A DNA stretch of 64,000 bases from Mariannaea sp. PMI_226. Its lineage: Eukaryota > Ascomycota > Sordariomycetes > Hypocreales > Nectriaceae. The notes under the pieces were generated by a model. The model worked only from the letters and a program-made list of their open reading frames with translations, did no database searches and had not been told where the DNA came from. The stretch is from NCBI GenBank assembly GCA_024336345.1, contig JANFOG010000003.1:2300501-2364500 (forward strand), read 5' to 3'. Positions 11,563 through 22,639 of the stretch are shown in pieces (the first letter of the stretch is position 1; each line of letters begins with the position of its first letter). The position numbers were made by a program, and so were the translations under genes.

Positions 11563-14500
11563 ATGGTTCCGTCGCTCCAGTCCCTTGGACTGGTTGACCT
11601 CCTCAGCTCCGATCCGCGCCCTACGTTTGTCGTACAAGTATCCCAATCGTCCGAAGCACCCTCGACCGAAATTCAATACCGAAATCCTGCCCTAGAAGCC
11701 CTCATCACCCTTGATCAGTCTGTCAGCGCCATACCTCAAGATGCCTCACATCTCCCCTTCTGGAAATGGGTTACGAATCCACCCCCAAAGGCGCATTCCG
11801 AGGTCGACCCGGAGTCACAGGCTGCTTCGGTAGCGCAGCATTCTCTCACTTACTTTGGGATATTCTGGACTCGAAGTCTTGTCTGCGGCCAGTGGGTTGT
11901 TATGAGTGGGAATGAGACGGCCCCTTCCTCCGAACCTCCGCGAAAGAAACGAATTGAGCGTAGGAAAGGGAGCCCTATTGCCTTCAGGCATTCCCAAACC
12001 CCGATACTAGATTCTCCATCCCAGCGCAAATCCGGCAGCAAGACGCCCATCATCTACCGCGCCGACTCGAACCCTGGTCTCATGGTTCCCATCTTTGCCT
12101 CAGAACCGGAGCCATTCCTTGACATTGTCCAAAGCGTGGACTGGGCCTCAACCTCGCTCGGGCCTACGGCTGATTGGTCAAGGCAACTACAGCAAACCTT
12201 CAACCAGGTCATTTCCGATTCGCGGCCAATTGCTCTCTACTGGGGCCCCGACTACGTCACCATATATAATGAAGCATTCTCCAAGTATTGCGGTTCTACT
12301 CACCCCAGCCGTCTTGGCCGTTCGGCCGATGAGACATGGCCTCATCTCAAATCTAAACTGGACGAGGTTATGACTATGCCTCCTGGGGCATGCTCCAAAG
12401 TCGAGGATGAAACGAGGTTCTTCGTTCAGCAACCCGATGGCTCTCGTGAAGAAGTATATGCCCAATGGTCCATGGTCCCAATTATATCCGACAAGAAGTG
12501 TCTGGGGGTGCAGCATTCGCTTCTCGATATTACCTCCAAACGACTCTGGGAGAGAAGAATGAAGATGTTGGTTAACCTCGGCGAGGCCCTGGTCACGAGT
12601 CGAGACGTCAGTTCCTACTGGACAAAGACCATTGAGGAGCTTGAGCGCTGGAGTCCATCATACGACGTGCCACTGGCTTTCATTTATTCCGTGAGTGAAG
12701 ACGATGATGGCTCCTCTTCAGCCTCAAGGTACGACTGCCCAAGGATCTGTCGCCTCGAAGGCTCACTGGGTGTACCGGCAAACCACCCAATTGCCCCATC
12801 GCTTCTCAAACTCCAAGACTCGGATGACGGACTCGCCCCGATGTTTCGCGAATCTCTAAATTCACCTCAACCCTTGCTACTACAGACCAAAGACGACTCC
12901 CTACCCCGAATGCTACTCCACGGGCTGGAGTGGCGTGGCTTTGGCGATTCTTGTCAAGCTGCAATAATCTGCCCGATCCGTCCAACCAAGGACGAACATG
13001 TAATGGGTATCTTGTTCCTTGGATTGAACCCACGACGCCCATATGACAATGATTACCGGCAATTTATTTCTCTCCTCAACCAAAAGCTAACCAGTTCTCT
13101 TGCCTCAACAGTCTTGCTTGAGGAGGAGGCCCACCGAAGACGGAATGCAACGGAGCAGGCGGCCCATGATAACGCTATGCTGAAAGAAAGGCTCGAGTAT
13201 CAGACAGAACAAACTAATAGGTCTGTTCAAACTCTGAGGGCTGTGGCCGAGTTCATACCGGCCGGGATGTGTTTCGTTGATCCTAACGACAACATCGCCT
13301 TTGCAAATGATGCCTGGCATCGTATCACAGGTTACCCCAAAGGGACGATTAGCCATGGGGCTCTCTTGGAGTCGGTCATGGAGGAGGATAAACCGAAACT
13401 GATTCGAGCCTACAAAGACAGTCAAAAGAGAGATGTTGTCACTTGTGTATATCGGATTCTGCGAAACAGAGATAGCCCAAACCATGAAGGCATGAAGTCG
13501 CCTCCTTCCACGTTGGTGAGGCCAGATGGCAAGGTCGTTCGTCACATCCTGGCCTCTATCAAGGCAGAGCGAGCCCCGGACAGAAGTGTAATTAGGACGC
13601 TGACGTGTCTAACCGATGTCACTGTGGAGAAGGAAGCCACGGATGAAGCAATACGACGAGCCCAAGAAGCCGAGAACCTGAAGCGTCTTGCTGAGTATGC
13701 GACTGTGGGAATGTACGACATGAGCATGGATGGGCGGCTTTTGAGTGCAAACAATTTGTTTTGGGAGCTCACCGGTTTGCCCAAGGTTGATCTTAGCGAC
13801 GTCGTCGTCAAGCCCTGGCCTCAGTGTGTCGTCAAGGAAGACCTGGATGTTTTAGAAAAGAGCCTGAGGAAGCTGGAAGAATCTGGGCGCTCCCAGACAG
13901 CTGAAATCCGGCTTCAAACGCCCTGGGTTACGGAAGACAGTGACGGGAACCCTTCCATGAGTTCCCGATGGGTTCTGGCCACCTTCATGCCAGTCAAGAG
14001 CTCCGATGGTGTGATACTGTCGTTTACCGGCTGTCTGAGTGACGTGTCGGTGCAGAAGTGGCAGCTAGACCAAGAGAAGTCTCGCAAAGAGGAAGCTATT
14101 GAATCCAAGCGGCAGCAAGAGAACTTCATCGACATGACTTCTCATGAGATGCGCAACCCACTTAGTGCTATTCTGCATTGCACCGACGCCATTATTGCCT
14201 CCCTTTCCAAAGTACAGGATCTGATAGAGAATCCGATACCACTCACGCCGACGCAGGCCGATGCGAACATGACAGATCAGGCCCCGCGTCCAGAGAGATC
14301 CGAGGAGGAAAAAAGGCTTCTGGAAGATAGCATTGAGAATGCTGAGACCATTGTTACTTGTGCGCAGCATCAGAAGCGCATTGTCGACGACATCCTGACC
14401 ATGTCCAAGCTCGACTCCAAACTCTTGGCCGTGACTCCTTGCACGGTTGACCCTATCGAGATTGTCACCGATGCCATGAAGATGTTTGAAGTCGAGGCTC

Positions 14501-15678
14501 GCCGCGTGGACATTGAGCTGACTTCATCGGTTGACGAATCATACAGGAACCTTGGGTTCGATTATCTGGATCTTGATCCCTCGCGAGTGAAGCAAGTTCT
14601 CATCAACCTTCTTACCAATGCGTTGAAGTTTACCAAATCTGGCAAAACACGTACCGTCAAGATTTACGTCAAGGGTTCAATGCATCCTCCTGGTCGAGAT
14701 ATGACTGTAGTCAATTTTATCCCTCGATTCTGCGATGTGTCCGAGGAATATGATCAGCCTGCCCTTCGTGGCCGGACCAACCCAGTCTACCTTCTTTTCG
14801 AGGTCAAGGATACCGGGCAAGGACTGACGACACTGGAGATGGGAAACCTATTCAACAAATTTGTGCAAGCGAGCTCTAAAACACACGTTAAGTATGGCGG
14901 GTCAGGCTTGGGCCTATTCATCTCACGCCGCCTGATCGAACTCCAAAATGGTGCCATTGGCGTGTCGAGCGAGCCTGGCGTTGGCTCGACCTTTGCTTTC
15001 TATATTGAGGCCTATCTTCCTAGCGAAGCCTCCAGAAACGAGGCCTTGGCCGCTGCCGCTGCCGCCCAGCTTGTGGCCAGCACCGATTCAGCTGCGGCCA
15101 TGGAGGGTAAACGAGCACTTAACTTGCGTGATGTCCGTTTACAGCGACACCAAAACCCAGGCGGTAACATTCGCCTTGATGGTATTCTTATCGTAGAGGA
15201 CAACCTGATCAACCAGCAGATTACGCGCCGAGGACTTACTGATCGAGGGTATACCGTTGACGTGGCAAACCACGGAATCGAGGCACTGGATAAGCTTCAG
15301 CGACAGCAGACGATTAGCCCCAGAGCTGGCCTTGGGGTTGGTTTGGCCCTTTCGGGCTCTACGAGTGGTGCAAACCTGCTACCTATTGCTATTAATCTAG
15401 TTTTGATGGACATAGAGATGCCCATTCAAGACGGACTAACATGCACGCGGAGAATACGAGAGCAGGAGGCGAACGGTGAGGTGTTCTGCGCCTCAGGGGG
15501 CCGCATTCCCATCATTGCAGTGACGGCCAATGCTCGTCCAGAGCAGATGATGGAAGCAAAACAGGCGGGATGCGATGACGTCCTGGTCAAGCCATACCGA
15601 ATTCCGGAACTAATTGAGAAGATGCAAATGGTGGTGCGACGTATGGGGGGACTTAGCCCAAACTCCCCAGTGAGATAA
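11563..15678 (+). CDS. Hybrid histidine kinase with PAS sensors and receiver domain
   Basis: A single uninterrupted exon of 1371 residues, counted from the ATG at 11563 (MVPSLQSLGLVDLL), the first ATG in this frame. The order is: a PAS-like region (about 190-320), a GAF-like segment (about 330-520), a coiled linker, two PAS domains (about 555-690 and 705-830), the histidine-phosphotransfer helix with DMTSHEMRNPLSAIL (phospho-acceptor His about 861), and the ATPase with N-box LINLLTNALKF (Asn about 1018), G-box DTGQGL and GGSGLGLFISRRL. A C-terminal receiver (about 1207-1360) follows, with VEDN, phospho-acceptor Asp about 1283 in LMDIEMP, and Lys in VKPYR. It should autophosphorylate and pass phosphate through an HPt protein to Ssk1/Skn7-type regulators. 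No transmembrane segment is evident, so a cytosolic sensor is likely. The input signal is unknown. Two insertions stand out: a charged 50-residue loop after the H-box and a Gly/Ser-rich one in the receiver. Confidence 0.95.
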   Translation: MVPSLQSLGLVDLLSSDPRPTFVVQVSQSSEAPSTEIQYRNPALEALITLDQSVSAIPQDASHLPFWKWVTNPPPKAHSEVDPESQAASVAQHSLTYFGIFWTRSLVCGQWVVMSGNETAPSSEPPRKKRIERRKGSPIAFRHSQTPILDSPSQRKSGSKTPIIYRADSNPGLMVPIFASEPEPFLDIVQSVDWASTSLGPTADWSRQLQQTFNQVISDSRPIALYWGPDYVTIYNEAFSKYCGSTHPSRLGRSADETWPHLKSKLDEVMTMPPGACSKVEDETRFFVQQPDGSREEVYAQWSMVPIISDKKCLGVQHSLLDITSKRLWERRMKMLVNLGEALVTSRDVSSYWTKTIEELERWSPSYDVPLAFIYSVSEDDDGSSSASRYDCPRICRLEGSLGVPANHPIAPSLLKLQDSDDGLAPMFRESLNSPQPLLLQTKDDSLPRMLLHGLEWRGFGDSCQAAIICPIRPTKDEHVMGILFLGLNPRRPYDNDYRQFISLLNQKLTSSLASTVLLEEEAHRRRNATEQAAHDNAMLKERLEYQTEQTNRSVQTLRAVAEFIPAGMCFVDPNDNIAFANDAWHRITGYPKGTISHGALLESVMEEDKPKLIRAYKDSQKRDVVTCVYRILRNRDSPNHEGMKSPPSTLVRPDGKVVRHILASIKAERAPDRSVIRTLTCLTDVTVEKEATDEAIRRAQEAENLKRLAEYATVGMYDMSMDGRLLSANNLFWELTGLPKVDLSDVVVKPWPQCVVKEDLDVLEKSLRKLEESGRSQTAEIRLQTPWVTEDSDGNPSMSSRWVLATFMPVKSSDGVILSFTGCLSDVSVQKWQLDQEKSRKEEAIESKRQQENFIDMTSHEMRNPLSAILHCTDAIIASLSKVQDLIENPIPLTPTQADANMTDQAPRPERSEEEKRLLEDSIENAETIVTCAQHQKRIVDDILTMSKLDSKLLAVTPCTVDPIEIVTDAMKMFEVEARRVDIELTSSVDESYRNLGFDYLDLDPSRVKQVLINLLTNALKFTKSGKTRTVKIYVKGSMHPPGRDMTVVNFIPRFCDVSEEYDQPALRGRTNPVYLLFEVKDTGQGLTTLEMGNLFNKFVQASSKTHVKYGGSGLGLFISRRLIELQNGAIGVSSEPGVGSTFAFYIEAYLPSEASRNEALAAAAAAQLVASTDSAAAMEGKRALNLRDVRLQRHQNPGGNIRLDGILIVEDNLINQQITRRGLTDRGYTVDVANHGIEALDKLQRQQTISPRAGLGVGLALSGSTSGANLLPIAINLVLMDIEMPIQDGLTCTRRIREQEANGEVFCASGGRIPIIAVTANARPEQMMEAKQAGCDDVLVKPYRIPELIEKMQMVVRRMGGLSPNSPVR

Positions 15679-15697
15679 TATGATGCCCGGCAGGGCA

Positions 15698-15732
15698 AAG
15701 AAGAAGAAGAAGAAGAAGACGAAGAAGAAGAA
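15698..15732. repeat. GAA/AAG microsatellite
   Basis: Near-perfect trinucleotide repeat with one interrupting C, about 20 bases after the kinase stop codon and therefore in its 3' UTR. Confidence 0.9.
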
Positions 15733-16925
15733 CAGCAACAACGATAAGAAAAATAAACAGCTATTCTGAACAGATAAAACAGCGTTATAACATTGGCGGA
15801 AACTGACGATGACGCAAAAGACGATAAGTCATTGATTTACTTTCATGTATTTCCGGGGCGTTCTCAGGGGACTGGTCAAAAGGGTCAAGTTTTACTTGGG
15901 GTTAGCTCAGGGTGGCATTAATCGTACACATCTGCGAGAATATCATAGCATAGCCACAGGCGCAAACTGGCATACGATGGAGTTCTTTTTACTTTCTTCA
16001 CCCTTTTTTTTTGTCACATCTGTTCCTCATCTCTATAGGTTCTGAAGGAGGTCACCCTCTGGGGAAATTTTCACAAAACCCCAGAGATATATATACAGCA
16101 TCGGCCTAGCCCTTTACTGCTAATAAACAAGTCATTACCATGAAAATGTCCAGGTCCGTTTTCGCGTCCTTTCCACGTTTCTTCCATGTTGGTGATATTA
16201 GTACAGACTGGATCTGCACGGATAGGTGATTTGACCGTGAATGGATATATGACAGTGATGTAGGAGAAGGTGATGAAGACATGAGCATAAAATACGATGC
16301 ACATGGTTGCCGATGTTGGAGATCTTTACTAGCAAAACCACATCCCGATAGGCTGCAGTTTAGAATGGCCATATGAAACACTATGAAAAGCCTAGGGACT
16401 GAGGCAGCTCCTGATGCCAGTTTAAATGACATTGACTGGGGAAAACGATGTCGAACTATCGTAGATATCGAGAGACTGGAAAAGAGAATAAAATCAACCT
16501 AAAGCAAAACTAGAGGGAGAAAGGAGCCCAATTTTAAAACCCCCCCCAAAAAAAAAGATTCAGTGACGCAGTGGTATTCAAGCCATCCAAAATGAAAGCA
16601 TCACGCCGATCCAAACTCCACGCCCATTAATCGTTAGCCAGCACTCCCGTCCCTTTTTTATTTTAACCTTCGTACTGTTGTTAATCCACATCAGATGTTT
16701 TGTGAACTAATTCTTCCTGCTGACCGCGAAACAAGCATGTCCCAGAATCTATACATAAATTACCGCTTATGAGGCAGCAAAAAAAAAAAGAGAAAATGGT
16801 GGGATAATACCTCTTGGTGACACAGTTGGAATTATCCCACTTAGCGCAAAAAAACGTTCGCTTCTTTGGCCACTTGACCAGGCCAAGATTTTTTTCGTCA
16901 AAGAGATGCCCAGTGGAAACTGTTG
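15733..16925. other. Intergenic between convergent genes
   Basis: Holds the kinase 3' UTR (an AATAAA at about 15752 is a possible polyadenylation signal) and the 3' flank of the minus-strand acidic protein. AT-rich with several homopolymers. No gene seen. Confidence 0.5.
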
Positions 16926-17564
16926 CTACCACTCTTCTTCGGAGCTTTCGTCATTCTGGTTGTACTGTTTACCCCTATGGTAACTGAGCCAGCGGCGAAG
17001 GGCCTGGCGTCGTGCGAGAAGTCGGGCGCGAAGTTGACGAAAGGCGAAATGGTTGCTGGGTCTTGACCCAAGTGGTGGGGGAGTGTGGTGGTGGTGGTTC
17101 AGATCCAGGATGAATCCGGGAATCGGCTCAGCAAGGCCATGATGTCTGTCACTGCCGTCTCTATCATCACTGCCGTTGTCCATAACAGTGGCATTGCCGA
17201 CTTCTTCACTTATCTCCTCACTGACCATGTTGATGGAGGCTCGAAGTTCCGTGATATCCTCTTCATAAACGCTGACTAGGTCATCAAGGTCGGCTTCAAC
17301 ATCTGAGAGCCCTCCATCACTCTCCTGGCCAGCTTCACCTGAAAGGCTTTGTGGCGGTGACCCTGGAGGCGCGGTGGTATCCTCATGCTGGACAGCCTCT
17401 TCGAACGCTTCCTGATGGTGAAGCACCTCATCTTCTACAGATGTGTCGTTACAACTTTCTTCTAGGTCTAGTCGAAGACGCTTAGCGAAGGAAGCCTCCT
17501 CTTGGCTGTCCTTGGTCCCATCCAAGTCATCATGGGGCCGCTTTGGATTGTTGCTCTGGGCCAT
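16926..17564 (-). CDS. Acidic low-complexity protein, unknown function
   Basis: A single-exon frame of 212 residues from an ATG at 17564. No family is recognised. The N-terminus NNPKRPHDDLD and AKRLRLDLEE contain basic clusters that could act as nuclear localisation signals. The central part (about 60-125) is rich in Glu, Asp and Ser. It is followed by an HHHH run and a basic helix-like segment of repeated Arg/Leu/Ala (QLRARLLARRQALRRWL, about 175-192), then the acidic end DESSEEEW. The alternation of acidic and basic blocks suggests a nuclear, partly disordered protein; that is inference. Composition and in-frame length favour a real gene, but an upstream or downstream exon could be missing. 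Confidence 0.6.
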   Translation of the reverse strand: MAQSNNPKRPHDDLDGTKDSQEEASFAKRLRLDLEESCNDTSVEDEVLHHQEAFEEAVQHEDTTAPPGSPPQSLSGEAGQESDGGLSDVEADLDDLVSVYEEDITELRASINMVSEEISEEVGNATVMDNGSDDRDGSDRHHGLAEPIPGFILDLNHHHHTPPPLGSRPSNHFAFRQLRARLLARRQALRRWLSYHRGKQYNQNDESSEEEW

Positions 17565-18964
17565 GGGGTTGGTTAACGGTTCCTTGGGGGGTGGGGGATA
17601 TATATGAGTGTGTTATGTTTATTTGGTGTAAAGACGAGATGAATATATATGTTTGAAAGAATGCCTGCGATAAAGTTTCGGGAAACGGAGTGGTGATGCG
17701 TGAGTTGGAGAGGGAAAGAGAAAGGCCGGTAGAGAAGAGTAGTGAAGGGTTAAGTACAAAGATATGTATAAGAGCCAGAGGGATTTTTGAAGGAGGAGAC
17801 GTGAGAAGCTGTAGTAACAAGGACTCGTATGGCTCTGATGAGGGATAAAGATTTGGATGATAGAAGATAGTGTATGGATGTGAGGGGGAGACGACGTCTG
17901 GTGTCGAGACTGAGAGAGAGTTGAAGTGGTGCGTGATGTTATTGTATCCGGGCTGTCTCCCTCCTCTTTCTACACCTTCTATCTATTCTCTATATCGGTC
18001 GTATCTTGTGAGAGTGGAATAGAGAAGAGAGATCGATGGGATAATGGTTTAAGTGAATCAAGGATAGTCGGTGAATTGAAGCACTTCTGAGATGGGATGG
18101 GATGGGATGGGATGGCGGATTGCAAGACTCGTTTGAGCGAGGCTGAAGTAGAGATGGAAGCAAAACAGCAATGACAAGGTTGCCTGAAGAAAGGATTTGG
18201 TCGCCTTTTTTCCCCCGCTCAAGTATATGTTTTGTGTCATTGACGGGGGAGTCGCCAGCGAAGGTGGCCGCGTCAGTGATGATGATTGATCAAGGGCATC
18301 GCCCACCAGTCATGGGGTGTTGCTGTTACTATTGGGAAGAAAAGAAAATGATGATGATGAGACGGTGATGCTGGGTTGATTTACTTTAGAAGACTGATGG
18401 GAAAGACAACCTGAAGAATGTGTAGGAGGAGAAAGCAGGCAGTATTATTTTTCGGTAGCATGATGCATGAAGAGTGCAGAAAGGACCGTTAAATATGCTT
18501 TGGAGGGCATGCGGCCAACCTTATACCATGGGCGAAGGAGAGGTCGACATGGCAAACGATAACTCTAGGACAGCTGACTGAGCACCAGAGCGAGGTGAAT
18601 CAAAGCCTATATGGGCAAAGACTTGCGTTTCCTCTTTGCGAGTTGTGATGCAAGTTGCGTAGCCAACTGGGGTGTCGTGCGTGGGAGAACGATAGTCATG
18701 CGGAGCTGCACGCGCTCGCAGTGTCAGCCTAGAATCAGAATGCCTCATTTCACCCAAACCAAACGGATGCGAGCCAACAAGTCAGCCACTTTTTGACCAT
18801 TTATTTGCAACTTACAATCCAAGACAAACAAGAAAAAAAAAACGCGTCCATGTTATGTCACGGGGGAAAAACAATATTCACCCGTCATCTGGTCTACCTG
18901 TTCTGTTACCTTTTGTCCGCCAACTCCCAAAAGTCCAGACGCCTTTTCAACCAAACCCAGAATG
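17565..18964. other. Spacer upstream of the acidic protein gene
   Basis: Promoter and leader of the minus-strand gene at 17564 and the 3' flank of the signal peptide peptidase gene. Purine-rich on the plus strand (about 17600-17900), with a GATGG pentamer repeat at 18091-18115. No gene seen. Confidence 0.5.
18091..18115. repeat. GATGG pentanucleotide repeat (5 copies)
   Basis: Five perfect tandem copies of GATGG. Confidence 0.95.
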
Positions 18965-20766
18965 TCAACTGTCGGGCAAGTCCTCGACCTCATCTTCTGG
19001 CGCCTCCACCGAGAATACGAAGACCTTGTGCCCGCCCTTCTCGCCCTTCTCACTGTGTTTATCCTCTTCCGCTTTGGTCTCCTGCGGACTCTTCTCCCCA
19101 TCCTTGGCCTTGCTATCTTCATCCTTCTTAGTCGTATCGACCACCCCATCCTTGAGCTTGCCAATCTCCTTCACCGGCTTGCCATCGCCATCAAGATCAA
19201 CCACAACGTCGATCGTGTCGATGCTTCCGTCCTCGGTGTATTTCCACATCGCCAGAACTTCACCACGTAATAAGCCCGTCAACCACAGAGACCCGAGTAC
19301 GCCGGGTACAAGATATAGAAGGGCCGGCTGGCCACGCTTGAACACCAGGAGCATGAGCAAAGTGACAATGATACCCAGGAGGTAGCCAATCATGGAGGCA
19401 TAAAAGTACGTCTTCCGGAAAACAGTTGCTTCAAGGGAAGGGGGCATTGCTTTCGGCCGAAACAGAAATAAGCTCTCGCGAACCCATAGAGAGTCGCCCC
19501 AGTTGCCTTTGACGTTGACATACTTGGCCTTGACCTCCTTGTGCTTGAATTCGCTCTTGGTCACCACAGCGCCGGTCGAGGGATCCTTCTCTATGAGCTG
19601 CAGATCCGTCTGCTCGTACTTGATTTTGCGCATGTAGTGCAGGTAAAGATCGAATCTAAGTGCCAGAGCAATCACGATGCCAGGAATGACAATATCTCCG
19701 AGTCCGAGGATGCTGCTCCTTTCCGCGACCTTGAATGTGAGTTTGATGGGGGCATCTAGTTTTGTCGCAACGGTGACCATGTAAGGCCTTGGAAGGATGT
19801 CAGTACTCAAAATCATCAAAGATCAACGGACCACGAAAGAAGGAGCCTAAAAAAAGAAGCAAAAACTTACGTATAAAATACCATGACAATGTCGTAAACA
19901 AATAGACTCATCAGGACCATACTTCCGGTGAGATAGTCCGTTGGAGAAATCAACTGAAAAGAACCGTAGCACATGCCATATCCTAGCATGTTGGCGAGTG
20001 TCGTAGACGAAGTGTACGAGTAGGCTATGGATGTGGCAACCGCTCCGAAAAATCCCAGAATATGCGAAAACTTGACTCTGCCATCCTCCTTGCCCATGCC
20101 GTGGACATACAGCTTGACGACCCAGCGCCGCGTGAGCAGATCTCGAACCGACCAGCCTATGTTGCGTGCCTTCTCAGACATGCCCAGAAAGCCTAGGAAG
20201 CCGGGAAAGGGATTTCTGGATACTGTAGAGTCGGGAGCCCGATTGCCAACTGCATCACAGAGTTCGACCGTTCGTGTGCGCTGGTCAACCGCTCTGAGTT
20301 TGCCATCCCTCCCCCTCCAGAAGCGAGGGAACATCACTCTGGTTGCCAAGTCCATGGTATGCGAGTACAAACTTACCAAGCTGGCAACGGAGACGACAGA
20401 CATGTAGACCCGGATGAATCTGTTGATGATGTCTGGGTCCTTGAGCCATTGGATGGCATAGTACAGGCCCACCAATACCGCGGCGGCCATCAGCGGGAAC
20501 AGGATGGCATCGGACGGCTCAAGGCCTTGCGAGAAGTTTTCCCCTTCATCCTCCTCCTCTCCAGGCTTCCGCTTCTTCGACGGGGCCGCAGAGGGAGGCC
20601 GTCGGAGAGACGCATGCGCGCCGACCCAGATGATGCCGAGGGTGCTCACGATGAGCTGTAACTCGAGAAGGAGGAAGTCGTAGTTGTGGAAGTATTGGAG
20701 GTAAGAGGCTTCCTCTGGAGAAGGGAAAGTTTCTCCCTCCAAGGGAGCTGATACAGGATCCGCCAT
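18965..20766 (-). CDS. Signal peptide peptidase (GxGD intramembrane aspartyl protease)
   Basis: Two exons, 20766-19871 and 19787-18965 (intron 83 bp, AC/GTAAGT to CCAAG), give 572 residues with many hydrophobic segments. The catalytic pair is present: YD within SLFVYDIVMVFYT (Asp about 292) and GLGD (Asp about 330), together with the C-terminal PAL motif in GQPALLYLVPG (about 453-455). PYMVTVA...APIKL directly after the first aspartate is the SPP signature. The enzyme cleaves leftover signal peptides and tail-anchored proteins in the ER membrane; in fungi this class (SppA) supports hypoxia adaptation and sterol-regulator processing. The loop between the GLGD helix and the next membrane segment is long (about 80 residues). 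The last 70 residues are a charged Lys/Glu tail. It shares a 534-bp divergent promoter with the cyclophilin gene. Confidence 0.95.
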
Positions 20767-21300
20767 GGGACTGTGGTTCTGTGGTAGCCGTCTCTATGCT
20801 GTGTGTGGTTTTGTTGTACGTAGGGTCGCTTGTGATGTGACAGTGAATGTGGTGGTAGATGTGGTCTCCTTGCGCTGATAGACACAACACATCCAACGAC
20901 AGTCTCTCCCTCCCCTCAACGAAGAAAAAAGGTCCTCCTTCAGAGAAGAAACCTGTCTCTCCCCAAGGATATTTGTTTATACACAATAGTACAACAAAAG
21001 AAACCAAAGCAATTGATTCAGCTTCCAAGTCACGTTTTGCTGTTGATGAGGTTGGAGGAGAAATGGCGGGGCCCTCAGGTTCTCCAGGGCTTCAGGGCTG
21101 CCTTTCAGTGACTGATAGTGGGCATTTCAAAGAGCAAGCCTAGCAAGCCTCCCCTCCCCCTCATTAACCAACTACGGCCAACGGAGAGCTTCCATTTTGC
21201 TCAGCATCACCTTCGATTATTGGCTTCAATTTCTTTACCATCCTACAGGCCTTGACCGACGTTACAGGCGGGCTTCCACCCACCACCACTCTCTGCAATC
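20767..21300. promoter_or_regulatory. Divergent promoter region of SPP (-) and PPIL1 (+) genes
   Basis: The start codons face away from each other with 534 bases between them, so both promoters must lie here unless they use distant elements. No specific factor site is claimed. Confidence 0.6.
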
Positions 21301-21873
21301 ATGACAACCAATATTCTCCTGGAGACCACAATGGTGCGTCCCCTCTGCTGTCCACTCCCCAAAAACAAAAACAATCGAATTCGACTTCCTGCTAACATGG
21401 TAGTAACGAACCAGGGCTCCCTCACCCTCGAGCTCTATACCGATCACGCCCCCAAAACCTGCAACAACTTCACAACTCTCGTCCGCCGTGGCTATTACAA
21501 TGGCACCGTCTTCCACCGAATCATACCAAACTTCATGGTCCAAGGTGGCGATCCTACCGGCACCGGCCGCGGCGGCACGTCCATCTACGGCGACAAGTTC
21601 GAGGACGAAATCGACCCCAGCCTTCGACACACCGGCGCGGGCATCCTTAGCATGGCCAATGCAGGCCCCAACACGAACGGATCGCAATTCTTCCTCACGC
21701 TCGCTCCAACGCCATGGCTCGATGGGAAGCACACCATCTTCGGGCGCGTCAAGTCTGGAATGGGCACTGTTCGTCGCATGGGACTGGTCAAGACTGGGCC
21801 TGAGGATCGACCCGTAGAGGATGTCAAGATTGTCAAGGCGAGGGTTGTGGAAGAGGGTGAGAATGAGGAGTAG
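21301..21873 (+). CDS. cyp1: PPIL1-type cyclophilin (peptidyl-prolyl isomerase)
   Basis: Exon 1 is 21301-21333 and exon 2 is 21415-21873, giving 163 residues, the normal PPIL1 length. The protein is a bare cyclophilin domain. The family core motifs are [41 protein letters not shown] and [15 protein letters not shown]. The catalytic Arg of FHRII, the QGGD and QFF residues and the Trp that contacts cyclosporin are all present. PPIL1 is a spliceosome-associated cyclophilin that binds SKIP/Prp45. The 81-bp intron (21334-21414, branch GCTAAC) is a multiple of three and has no in-frame stop, so the gene also reads through unspliced with a 27-residue insertion. The spliced form restores the conserved [20 protein letters not shown] junction. 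Confidence 0.95.
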   Translation: MTTNILLETTMVRPLCCPLPKNKNNRIRLPANMVVTNQGSLTLELYTDHAPKTCNNFTTLVRRGYYNGTVFHRIIPNFMVQGGDPTGTGRGGTSIYGDKFEDEIDPSLRHTGAGILSMANAGPNTNGSQFFLTLAPTPWLDGKHTIFGRVKSGMGTVRRMGLVKTGPEDRPVEDVKIVKARVVEEGENEE

Positions 21874-22639
21874 TATGCAAAAGATGGTCACTACTGAGAA
21901 CGGCGAGTAAGAGAAAATCGGCGTTAGAACGATACCTGGGAATTGTTTGGAGTTTTTTGGTCTTTGTCGAAAACATTTGCATATCTTGGCGTTTTGGGAG
22001 TTTTATAACCACTCTTCTTCATCTGGAAGTGCAATGGATATGCTTAGAGATGGACACAAGCTCAATGCTACAACTTCTGACGATGTCGTACATGTTAAAC
22101 CACGGAAGAAATGGAAAGAAAACATAGTCGGACATATTCTGGAAACTCTTTGTGAAAAGCTATCCATTCTTTACATACAAACGACGCCCAAAACGCCCCA
22201 GACCCTGTTTTCCATGGATGCTATGATTGATTGATCGGGTCCCATAATCCGTAGCCAAGCAAGAACCGTCCTTCCAATGCAGAATTTGCGTCGAGACAAT
22301 AATACAGTCAAAGATAATGTAAAAAAAGAAAAAAGAAGAAGGCGAACGAGAAATGAGGAGAAGGAAGACAGCACGATGGCTTTCCTTCCCCTCCTCCTCT
22401 CCCTCTCACCTCATATACTACCAGCCTCTACCAGTATCCAATCGCTCTAAGGGAGAAATTGTCGGTCCAGTAAGACAAGCTGGCACCGGTAAGTAGGATT
22501 TCTAAGCAAGTGGAACGCCATTATGGACATCAGTCGTGTTCGGATGCAGACACGATGCCTGGTCTTTGTTTGAAATACGTTCGTGGCAGGCTTCGTCATA
22601 AACAAGAAGCTGCTCGTCCTGGCAACTGCTCTTGTTTCT
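21874..22639. other. Intergenic between convergent genes
   Basis: 3' UTRs of the cyclophilin gene (+) and the Sgf11-like gene (-). A-rich tract at about 22320-22340. No gene seen. Confidence 0.5.

Noticed and set aside
13018..13032. GGATTGAACCC resembling a minus-strand tRNA T-loop
   Set aside because: It lies inside the histidine kinase coding sequence, and no acceptor or anticodon stem can be built around it.
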